Virus record (IMG/VR): IMGVR_UViG_3300027973_000070
Span: 1 to 53,933 of that record
DNA length: 53,933 nt
Reading direction: 5' to 3' (one strand)
Origin: a virus
The notes below the pieces were generated by a model that had not been told where the DNA came from, made no database searches, and saw only the letters and a program-made list of their open reading frames with translations. Each line of letters starts with the position of its first letter. Position 1 is the first letter of the stretch. This document shows, piece by piece, positions 47,492 through 53,933 of the stretch. The position numbers were made by a program, and so were the translations under genes.

Positions 47492-49747
47492 TTAGCTTCC
47501 GTATGGTCTGGAGTCGCCCAAAGTGACCGTGAGCAAAACCTTACCCATTTGGTAATTACCACCCTGTACGTTGCTCTTAAAAATCAACCGTATTTCTCGC
47601 CGTTGCTGGCGCATATCAATCTTGCCTGTGTCCGGGGCAAACACATAAGGGTCAGACGTTACATCAGCAGACTGAGCGTAAGGTCGACCCGTGACTTGGA
47701 ACGTCATCTCTTCTTGCTGGATGAAGTCAGGCTCCACCCGCTCCAAGTTCAACCAGAAGTTGTCGCCCACGGGAGATGTCTGAGCAGGCCCACCAGCCAC
47801 AAAACCCAAATCACTTGTTTGGAAGAAACTTTCAATGGCGTTGGCCTCTTCGTTGATGACCTCATCCGTTCCAATTTCGTGTTGCCACAAAATAACTTGA
47901 CCAGCCACAGTCTCAAAATTTGCGGTCTCAATCAATGTTGCCGTTGCGTTTGCAGACAAGGTCAAACTCAAACCAGCGAACGACATGGCTCCCGATACAG
48001 CCCCGCTGTTGACCACGGACAGCGTGATAGTCGTCCCCGCGATGATGGTCACAACAGCGCCCACACCAACGCCAGTTCCTACAACGGATTGGTTCAACAC
48101 AACCCCAGTTGCGCTGCTGACCACAATGGTGCTTGCCCCAGAAGTTCCAGTCGCTGTGGGTGATGCCGCATTGGGCGTAATCAAAGACACCAATGCGCCA
48201 GATGGAACGCTGGCAGACACAACCTGCTGTCCAACAGCAACCAAATTATTGGGCGCAATTGTGATGACGGCACTTGCATTCGTTGTTGAAATTGACGCCG
48301 TAAAAATTACCTCTTGCTCACTCAATGTTGCGCCAGCGTTGATGGGGTAATGAAACACTTGTGAGAAGTAGCCAGCAGTGCGACGAGCGCCCAAAGCCTC
48401 GCCAGCGTCGTACCAGCAGTCTTCTCGCACGTTGTAGATGATGCAATCATTGCACTCCTCTGAGTTGCCAGAGGGAAAGAACCACCAAATTTCACCAAAG
48501 CGCGGAACCTTGTTCACAAAGACTTTTTGCTGTTGCTCGTAGTTCAGGTTGTCAAAAAAGTAGTTCTGGTTAAAAGTGTTCTTGATTTCCTTGACCACGC
48601 CGTTGTACAACAAGAATCGGTCAACGCCAATCCAATAGTAGATGCCGTCATATTCGATGACACATTGGCTGGAGAGAATAGAAGACTGACTGGAGATGAT
48701 GTCATAGCGCCAGTAGAAGGTTTGGGGGACTGAGGCGACCGTAATCGTGGTGGGGCTGTAGGACACACGAATCAGTGAATCAAGCGCCCAGAACAGCCCA
48801 GAGGGCGCGTTAGAGCCACCTCGCACTGGCAAGCCCTTGACAATCTTTGTGGAGGCCACGTTGACCTCGTTGGAGTCTGGCCCGTTCCAATCAAATGGGT
48901 CTCCAGCCACACAATTCTTGATGAGGCCGTTGTCGCCATACACAAAAACGTAGGGGTGCAAAACAACTACACCGCCAGCAACTTCAATGACATCGCCTGT
49001 TGGGGTTGTTCCAGTAGTGTCCGTAAGCGGAGACAGGACTGTGCCATTGATGTCCCCAGCCAAAACCGGGGTCACAGTTGTCTGGTCAATCTGGGCTAAG
49101 TTCCGACCGGGATGCGCCAACAGCAACTGGTTTCCAGAACCCTGAGCGTCAAACGTAGAGTCAAACTGCCACAGGTTCAAATCGCTTTCCGTGAAGCCGT
49201 CATTGATTGTTGCCACATTGATGGAGAAACCGCTGCCCGTGCCGCCAATGCTTGCGGCGGTTGCGCTCAACGTGTTGCCAACCACATACCCGTTGCCAGC
49301 CGTTGTCAGCGTGACTGTGGTCACTACCGTACCAGCAACCACAATAGTTGCCTTTGCACCAGAACCAGAACCGCCTGTGAGCGTCACATTTGTGTATGTG
49401 CCATTGACATAGGTAGTCCCGCCAACCAAGGTGTTGAGGGTCAGAATCAAGCCTGTGAAAGTAAATTCAGTTACGCCAGCACCGATGCCAAGGTTGTTGA
49501 TGTTGACAACCTCAAGGCCGTTGTTGTACCCGTTAAAAACTGAGTTGACACCATCAACCGAGTTGACATAAATGCCGCGAGAGTACCCAAGTGCGTTACT
49601 GACAATTGCGCGATAGCCACCAACTTTTCTTGGACGACCGCGCTGGAAGCGAACCCAACGAGCGTCCGTGTAAAAGTTCATGTCAAAGATAGTGCCGTCG
49701 CGCTGGACGCCCGGTAGCGTATCAATGGTAAAGACCTTCTTGACCAT
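47492..49747 (-). CDS. P22 gp10-like tail hub protein with inserts
   Basis: 751 residues. VFTIDTLPGVQRDGTIFDMN at the start, WIGVDRFLLYNGVVKEI in the middle and IDMRQQRREIRLIFKSNVQG near the end fit the P22 gp10/packaged-DNA stabilisation fold that forms the tail hub. Two low-complexity beta inserts interrupt it: around residues 95-180 (VNGTYTNVTLTGGSGSGAKA, GNGYVVGNTLS) and ~480-600 (NNLVAVGQQVVSASVPSGAL). The first resembles add-on modules of phage structural proteins. The hub joins portal and fibres and must open for DNA exit. Start and stop overlap both neighbours. Confidence 0.7.
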   Translation of the reverse strand: MVKKVFTIDTLPGVQRDGTIFDMNFYTDARWVRFQRGRPRKVGGYRAIVSNALGYSRGIYVNSVDGVNSVFNGYNNGLEVVNINNLGIGAGVTEFTFTGLILTLNTLVGGTTYVNGTYTNVTLTGGSGSGAKATIVVAGTVVTTVTLTTAGNGYVVGNTLSATAASIGGTGSGFSINVATINDGFTESDLNLWQFDSTFDAQGSGNQLLLAHPGRNLAQIDQTTVTPVLAGDINGTVLSPLTDTTGTTPTGDVIEVAGGVVVLHPYVFVYGDNGLIKNCVAGDPFDWNGPDSNEVNVASTKIVKGLPVRGGSNAPSGLFWALDSLIRVSYSPTTITVASVPQTFYWRYDIISSQSSILSSQCVIEYDGIYYWIGVDRFLLYNGVVKEIKNTFNQNYFFDNLNYEQQQKVFVNKVPRFGEIWWFFPSGNSEECNDCIIYNVREDCWYDAGEALGARRTAGYFSQVFHYPINAGATLSEQEVIFTASISTTNASAVITIAPNNLVAVGQQVVSASVPSGALVSLITPNAASPTATGTSGASTIVVSSATGVVLNQSVVGTGVGVGAVVTIIAGTTITLSVVNSGAVSGAMSFAGLSLTLSANATATLIETANFETVAGQVILWQHEIGTDEVINEEANAIESFFQTSDLGFVAGGPAQTSPVGDNFWLNLERVEPDFIQQEEMTFQVTGRPYAQSADVTSDPYVFAPDTGKIDMRQQRREIRLIFKSNVQGGNYQMGKVLLTVTLGDSRPYGS

Positions 49748-50979
49748 CAGTACGTCCCGCCAGAAACACCACCTGTGAAGTTACCAGTCCCAACAATTGC
49801 CAAACCAGAAGCAGACACTGTTGAGCGCAATACACCAAGAATTGCAATGTTGAATTCACCAGAAGCGGCGCGATAAACACCTGTTGTTGTTTCTGACGCA
49901 AAGTTCAACGACGGTGCGCCAACGGAGCCGTTATTCAAACTCACAACTGAAGCGCCAGCAAGAACTGTGTTGGCGTTGTATAGGTTCACAGAATCGCAAA
50001 CCAACGTGGCTTGACTGCCTGCGGTCAAAACAGCAGTGCCGCCAGAACCCGTTGTGATTGTGACGGTGTAAGCACCCGATGTCTCGTTGAGAATGTAATA
50101 AACCTGAACTGTTGACGGAACAACAATTGTGACGTTGCCTGTCAAAGTCCCGGTGTATTTTTGAATCACGTTTGAGGCTTCAGAAGCCGTCAAGGTGTAA
50201 GAGCCAGTCGTCACAGCCTTGCTCAACTGAGTAAAAGCAAACTGTGTATTCCGACCCAAGCCGACTGTATAAAACTGTGAACCACTGCAAACAATGATGC
50301 AAGAGTCTGTCGGTTGCAGAGCAATTGACGCAGAACCGTTGACCAAGTCGCCACTGGTTCCAGTGACAGTCAAAGCCCCTGTCCCGCTGTTGCGCAAGAA
50401 CATGAACCAGTTATCGCCAAGAGTTGATGCCAGTGACAGGGTCAGCGTTCCAGCACCGCCAGTCCACACATAAGTGCTTGAGCGGTCTGTCGTCAACGCC
50501 GTGTAGTTGGAAGAAAAAGTCGTGACTGGCTGACTCTGGTTCAGCGTCTGACCAATCGCCAGCAGGCCGTACCCGGCAAGGGTTGCCGCATCTTGACCAG
50601 AGGAGCCAATACCAAAAGCAATAATGCCCCAAACACCTTCCTCAGTGCTGTTGTCGGTAATGTAGATGTACTGGGCCTCGCCTACCAACACGGTCACAAT
50701 CGTGTTGATTCCCGCATAATCCATGACGGTGAAGTCTTCCCCACCAATATTACGAATCAATGCATCCTGCCCTACCGAAGCCTGATTGGCAGGAGGCATC
50801 CACAACTCAGAAACTCCAGTTGTAGTGACCTCCATAATACGAGCGGCGGCATCATCAGTTGTGGTTCCGTTGATGGGCCACTCCAACTGAAGATTTGTGT
50901 TCGCTATAGAAATATTGCGATACGAAACGTCTGTTGGTTGAATGACGTTGCCTGTGAAGGGGGAGTTAAATGACGGCAT
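49747..50979 (-). CDS. Tail fibre/tip protein
   Basis: 410 residues. It starts MPSFNSPFTGNVIQPTDVSY, a fibre opening known from marine phages, and continues as Thr/Gly/Val-rich beta. It ends FTGGVSGGTY, like the SGGTF end of the fibre at 2634. It lies between adaptor and hub genes, so a tip or side fibre is likely. No enzymatic motif seen. Confidence 0.6.
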   Translation of the reverse strand: MPSFNSPFTGNVIQPTDVSYRNISIANTNLQLEWPINGTTTDDAAARIMEVTTTGVSELWMPPANQASVGQDALIRNIGGEDFTVMDYAGINTIVTVLVGEAQYIYITDNSTEEGVWGIIAFGIGSSGQDAATLAGYGLLAIGQTLNQSQPVTTFSSNYTALTTDRSSTYVWTGGAGTLTLSLASTLGDNWFMFLRNSGTGALTVTGTSGDLVNGSASIALQPTDSCIIVCSGSQFYTVGLGRNTQFAFTQLSKAVTTGSYTLTASEASNVIQKYTGTLTGNVTIVVPSTVQVYYILNETSGAYTVTITTGSGGTAVLTAGSQATLVCDSVNLYNANTVLAGASVVSLNNGSVGAPSLNFASETTTGVYRAASGEFNIAILGVLRSTVSASGLAIVGTGNFTGGVSGGTY

Positions 50980-50981
50980 GA

Positions 50982-51617
50982 TTAAGTATCCAAAACGGTT
51001 GCTTGGCGGTCGCCAATGCGCTGTACGTCCTCAGACTTCAGGGTCTGAATGATGAGGTCGTAATTCTGTTGCCACATGGGCATCCGCTCGTCGTTCTTGA
51101 CGTAGGGCATGGCCTGCAACAAAGACCCGTACAGTAAAGCCTGTGGGGCGTAAATGGTGAACCAATTGGTTTGATTGGAAGAATCAAGCGGTTGAAGTCG
51201 TTCGTAGTACAACACCTCAAAATCATACGCAACATCAGGCGAGGGAGCGACCAACCAGTGGGTGTAGTCGTAGTCCCCGTAATACTCTGGCGCACCAGTC
51301 GTTGTGGCGTCTGGGGTGTACTCACGCAAGTATTCGTACTTACGAAGCAACACGGGCTGTTTCTGTCCGTCTACGGTGACGTTGAAGGAGACTGTTTTGT
51401 GCCAACGAGCAGGTTTATCAAGGATGGGTTGACCAATTGTCATGGTCGAGGTCTGCACTGTCAGGTTGCCAAGAAACTTGATTTGGCTGGCAATGATTTG
51501 CTCTGCCAGCATGATGAACAGAGGAATTTTGGCAATAGTGTCCGCATCAGTACGGTCTAGGTAAGACTGGATGTTTTCGACCAAAGAATCGTAGGTCATT
51601 ACCGAAGCGGTTGCCAT
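50982..51617 (-). CDS. SU10-type head-tail adaptor protein
   Basis: 211 residues. MTYDSLVENIQSYLDRTDAD, then PLFIMLAEQIIASQIKFLGN, and later LREYTPDATTTGAPEYYGDY, match the adaptor proteins of C3-type podoviruses. It would bind the portal and hold the nozzle. This is the ordinary short form. The longer relative with a lectin-like insert is at 4883. Confidence 0.7.
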   Translation of the reverse strand: MATASVMTYDSLVENIQSYLDRTDADTIAKIPLFIMLAEQIIASQIKFLGNLTVQTSTMTIGQPILDKPARWHKTVSFNVTVDGQKQPVLLRKYEYLREYTPDATTTGAPEYYGDYDYTHWLVAPSPDVAYDFEVLYYERLQPLDSSNQTNWFTIYAPQALLYGSLLQAMPYVKNDERMPMWQQNYDLIIQTLKSEDVQRIGDRQATVLDT

Positions 51618-51619
51618 GT

Positions 51620-51961
51620 TTACCCCACGTTTCGTTCAAAATGCGGACAGTCCACCAGCGATTTAAATGACCCGCCCCACAAATTTTTGGGGTGCAAAGA
51701 CTCCCAGTAAGCGCCCAGCGGAGCAATGATGCCCTTGTCCCAGATTATCTTCCCATCCTTGAAGAAGTTCAAGTCGATGGCACACCTCTTGAGGTGGATG
51801 GAGTTCATGGTCTTCGAGCGACCTGTTTTGAAATAAATGGCTTGCTGTTCGGGTGTGCGGGCCAACTCCCCACCAGTGACCATAAAACCCTGCTCAGTGG
51901 CGTGCTGGATAAGTTTGCAGACATCCAGCAGGAAAGCGGCCTGCTCTTGACTGAGGCTCAT
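51620..51961 (-). CDS. Endolysin, M15-type peptidase
   Basis: 113 residues from the ATG at 51961, which overlaps the holin stop (ATGA) and has GAGGAG upstream. The ELARTPEQQAIYFKTGRSKT segment is followed by the metal site MNSIHLKRCAIDLNFFKDGK (His56, Asp63) and CPHFE (His107). That is the HxxxxxxD...H zinc signature of L-Ala-D-Glu/D-Ala-D-Ala peptidases of the M15 family, common as phage lysins. No cell-wall binding domain. It cleaves peptidoglycan at lysis. Confidence 0.8.
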   Translation of the reverse strand: MSLSQEQAAFLLDVCKLIQHATEQGFMVTGGELARTPEQQAIYFKTGRSKTMNSIHLKRCAIDLNFFKDGKIIWDKGIIAPLGAYWESLHPKNLWGGSFKSLVDCPHFERNVG

Positions 51962-52470
51962 TTTCGACTCCTCATGTCCGCCAGCTTTTCGATTGTCCGT
52001 CCGCCAAAGTAAGCACCCATAATCAGCATCCCCCATTGCCCTAGCAACTGGACATAGGACTCATTGGCGTTCAGGCCGAATGCAGACATCATGGCGAAGA
52101 TGAAGTACCCCACGAAGATGGCTACAAGGCTCATAGGGCGAATATTTTTGGACAGCCATGAGTCACTACCCATGTCCGCCTTCCAGCGGTCTGTGACGTT
52201 GTTATCCTCGTTCTGAGAGGCCAGAGCAAATACCTTGAGTTCCTCCAACTCAGCTTGGGCTTTCATAATCCCAAGTTCAATCAACCGCTCTTCGTGGTCG
52301 TATTGCAACTGGCGCAGTTTGCTGACCTCTTCAGGGCTGGGGTTGTCGGAAATCTTCACGCCCAGTGCGTTTTCAACAACTTCTTTGCCCTTGGCCTGAA
52401 GCGCAGATGACAAGAGGCCCAGACCGTTCTGAGCCAATGTACCGAGGAGGGATGCAACAATTGGAATCAT
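51958..52470 (-). CDS. Holin of the three-TM type
   Basis: 170 residues from the ATG at 52470 (AAAGG upstream); a GTG two codons earlier is possible. An N-terminal short hydrophobic helix (MIPIVASLLGTLAQNGLGLL) is followed by charged coiled coil and two C-terminal membrane helices (MSLVAIFVGYFIFAMMSAFG and WGMLIMGAYFGGRTIE). The FGGRTIEK end matches the 3-TM holin family associated with phages and gene-transfer agents. Precedes the endolysin gene, so the lysis pair is clear. Confidence 0.75.
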   Translation of the reverse strand: MIPIVASLLGTLAQNGLGLLSSALQAKGKEVVENALGVKISDNPSPEEVSKLRQLQYDHEERLIELGIMKAQAELEELKVFALASQNEDNNVTDRWKADMGSDSWLSKNIRPMSLVAIFVGYFIFAMMSAFGLNANESYVQLLGQWGMLIMGAYFGGRTIEKLADMRSRK

Positions 52471-52472
52471 GG

Positions 52473-52928
52473 TCACCCTTTAAGGTCAAAACTTAAATTT
52501 GCATGGCGAGGGTATTGAACGACACGCTCACCCTCGGGGCATTTGTATTTGATGGTTGCCAGCAACGTAGCTGTGCCAAGTGCAATCTTTTCTTTTCGCA
52601 CCATCGTCAACTGGTATGAAAAAGTATCAATCTGTGGCCCCGCTGGGCCGCTGAACTTGCTTGCGGTGGTGGTCGCCTCATGCACCATACCTGCGGCATC
52701 ACGGATGCTTGGGGTAAAACTCTCAACAGAGCAGTCGTCCCGCTTTTTGATTCGGGCCACTGTGACGTTGATGGGCTGTCCAGCATCTGCCACAATTTTA
52801 AAATGCTCTGGTGACCACTCAAGGATGGCTCGGTCAAACCAACCAAACTTGTCGGCAAGCGTGTAACCGCCGCCGATGGCTGCAATGCTGGCTGCGACTG
52901 CTCCAATGGCTTTGGTGAGGTCAATCAT
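52473..52928 (-). CDS. Membrane-anchored lysis-region protein
   Basis: 151 residues. The first ~25 residues (AIGAVAASIAAIGGGYTLAD) form a membrane segment or signal anchor. The remainder is a beta-type domain with two Cys (RDDCSVESFTP, KYKCPEGERVV) that could be disulfide-linked outside the cytoplasm. Next to the holin, it might act in lysis, perhaps a spanin-like or inhibitor role, but no spanin signature is visible. Function unknown. Confidence 0.55.
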   Translation of the reverse strand: MIDLTKAIGAVAASIAAIGGGYTLADKFGWFDRAILEWSPEHFKIVADAGQPINVTVARIKKRDDCSVESFTPSIRDAAGMVHEATTTASKFSGPAGPQIDTFSYQLTMVRKEKIALGTATLLATIKYKCPEGERVVQYPRHANLSFDLKG

Positions 52929-52930
52929 TT

Positions 52931-53098
52931 TTACCGATGCAGCGTCAAGCTGGCATAGACGATTGCAGACATGGAAAAGATGAGCACCCCGGCGGTCTTG
53001 ATGAGGATGCCCTCCAGTCGCTTGAGCCGTGCGTTGATTTGCGCGTACCGTTCGGCGCAGACCTGTTCGTGTGCTGAGAATTGTGTTTCAAGGCTCAT
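52931..53098 (-). CDS. Small helical protein with C-terminal membrane segment (XhlA-like)
   Basis: 55 residues from the ATG at 53098. Its amphipathic helix (HEQVCAERYAQINARLKRLE) and terminal transmembrane helix (ILIKTAGVLIFSMSAIVYAS) resemble XhlA/haemolysin-type holin partners. It overlaps the end of the gene before it. Lysis-associated by context. Confidence 0.6.
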   Translation of the reverse strand: MSLETQFSAHEQVCAERYAQINARLKRLEGILIKTAGVLIFSMSAIVYASLTLHR

Positions 53099-53234
53099 CT
53101 TTGGCTTTCTGAACTTGCGTCTCGGCCTGCTCTTTGATTTTGACAATCAGAGGCCACACGCCTGACTTGCTGGGCAACTCGCCAAGCGTTTGCAGGACGA
53201 AGTTGATTTCGTTTACGTCGAGTTCTAGGTTCAT
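53088..53234 (-). CDS. Very small conserved phage protein
   Basis: 48 residues: [20 protein letters not shown], then PSKSGVWPLIVKIKEQAETQ. I recognise MNLEL-V-xNFxLxTLGxLP...WPL as a widespread phage micro-protein. Its ATG overlaps the stop of the gene before it. Function unknown. Confidence 0.7.
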   Translation of the reverse strand: MNLELDVNEINFVLQTLGELPSKSGVWPLIVKIKEQAETQVQKAKDEP

Positions 53235-53536
53235 GCTTGGCTCCACGGAGTTCCGGTGGCGGTTACGGGGTTCTTCTGCAACTCAATCTGCTGTGCCAGT
53301 GCTGCCTCGGTAGCGTCTTTTGAAACTCCGCTGTCCCATACCCACTGCAAGACTTCCGACATTGTTACCTCGGAATAGGGGATAGTCGGTGTGCCATCAG
53401 CCCATGAACAGGTTGACCAGATGGATGCGGTGTAGCCCTCGTCTACTGCTGTGGCAGTCCAGTGGGCACAAAAAATAAACTTGTCAGAAGTCTGATAGTT
53501 TGTTTCAGTAATTACCCATTTATAAGAGATTGACAT
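53231..53536 (-). CDS. Phage protein of the DUF7936-like type
   Basis: 101 residues: [20 protein letters not shown], then [16 protein letters not shown] and [20 protein letters not shown]. Found often near fibre or lysis genes of environmental phages. AAAAGGAA precedes the ATG. It overlaps the HNH stop by 17 bases. Role unknown; a tail- or host-interaction protein is possible. Confidence 0.65.
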   Translation of the reverse strand: MSISYKWVITETNYQTSDKFIFCAHWTATAVDEGYTASIWSTCSWADGTPTIPYSEVTMSEVLQWVWDSGVSKDATEAALAQQIELQKNPVTATGTPWSQA

Positions 53537-53933
53537 TTTGTGCTTCCTTTTTTAAATTCCAAGGCTGTGCAGATGAATGCACCGATACGCCGCCTACCGA
53601 CTTAGAACCTTCTTCGGTTCCAATTTTTGCTTGTTTTGAACAATTAAATCTTGCCGATGTAATCATCATATTCCAAGGCACATGAAGACCGCATACATTT
53701 TTTCCTTGCAACGGAACAATATGGTCTACATGAAGTTTAACCCCAAAGTCTTTTTGCATTTTCTTTTTAAACACATAAATGCCATGTATCCAATTTTGAA
53801 TTATTGGGTCATTTTCAAAAATATTTCTTTTGTAAAATTCTCTTTTACCTTTGCTGTCTTTTTTTGCGTTTGATTTTTGTCTTGACTTAACAGCGCACTT
53901 TGAACAAGAGTTATTGCAAGAATATCGCGTTTT
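53520..53933 (-). CDS. DUF723/HNH homing-type endonuclease, C-terminal part
   Basis: Continuation of the gene that begins at 443. The HNH core [20 protein letters not shown], followed by [18 protein letters not shown], lies in the last ~80 residues and closely parallels the HNH gene at 8902. The frame is continuous across the join (residue phase preserved). At the mismatch the two copies give Thr versus Pro, so one is an assembly error or a population variant. The C-terminus ([18 protein letters not shown]) is not conserved-looking. Confidence 0.8.
   Translation of the reverse strand, partial: KTRYSCNNSCSKCAVKSRQKSNAKKDSKGKREFYKRNIFENDPIIQNWIHGIYVFKKKMQKDFGVKLHVDHIVPLQGKNVCGLHVPWNMMITSARFNCSKQAKIGTEEGSKSVGGVSVHSSAQPWNLKKEAQNVNLL
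53800..53933. repeat. Terminal direct repeat, right copy
   Basis: Equals positions 1-134 except 53807 (G versus T at position 8). See the left copy. It shows the contig closes into a circle of about 53.8 kb and that no sequence is missing at the join. Confidence 0.9.

Overview
This window is one essentially complete, circularly assembled genome of a tailed double-stranded DNA phage. The first 134 bases recur at the end with one mismatch, so the unit molecule is about 53.8 kb, and one gene (a DUF723/HNH endonuclease) runs across the join. The tail proteins point to a podovirus: an SU10-type adaptor, a P22 gp10-like hub, fibres (one with an S74 chaperone domain) and a long cassette of probable ejection proteins, with no tape measure, sheath or tail-tube gene that I recognise. 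Many small genes resemble proteins I associate with phages of Burkholderiales and other aquatic bacteria, so a freshwater betaproteobacterial host is my inference; the sequence does not prove it. I see no integrase, DNA polymerase or helicase.

Layout. Almost everything lies on the minus strand and is read right to left. Positions 33671 to about 25180 hold an early block of small overlapping genes: a Cro-like regulator, two DUF1376 replication-type proteins, a beta-class DNA methyltransferase, RusA, a Ref-like HNH nuclease and many unknowns. Next come a structured non-coding gap (24579-24930), the small terminase, a second structured gap (23189-23547) and the large terminase. The large terminase gene is interrupted by an intein. 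Then follow a 1631-residue polyvalent protein with ParB-like and ADP-ribosyltransferase-like regions, the portal, a GroES-like co-chaperonin, scaffold-like, decoration-like and major capsid proteins, an HNH gene, further virion proteins, a nozzle-like protein with a lectin-like insert, and two fibres. Crossing the circular join come an HNH gene, small proteins, lysis genes (holin, M15 peptidase), the adaptor, a third fibre, the gp10-like hub, and a cassette of about 10.5 kb of large low-complexity proteins. That cassette ends in a lytic transglycosylase and a rho-independent terminator at 36599-36626.

The only plus-strand block, 33775-36600, is a recombination module: an SSB-like protein with an E. 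coli SSB-type acidic tip, a small PD-(D/E)XK protein and a RecB-like exonuclease. It diverges from the Cro-like gene across a short intergenic region holding opposed promoters.

The most unusual feature is in the terminase gene. The intein interrupts it right after the nuclease motif DDYVDS. A complete HNH endonuclease with its own ribosome binding site is encoded inside the intein in a different frame of the same strand. About 600 bases are therefore open in two frames. Other points worth attention are the polyvalent protein, a short Lys/Arg-Gly-Gly motif recurring in several virion proteins, an AT-rich box inside the spacer of three promoters, and a tRNA-like structure in the gap before the small terminase gene.
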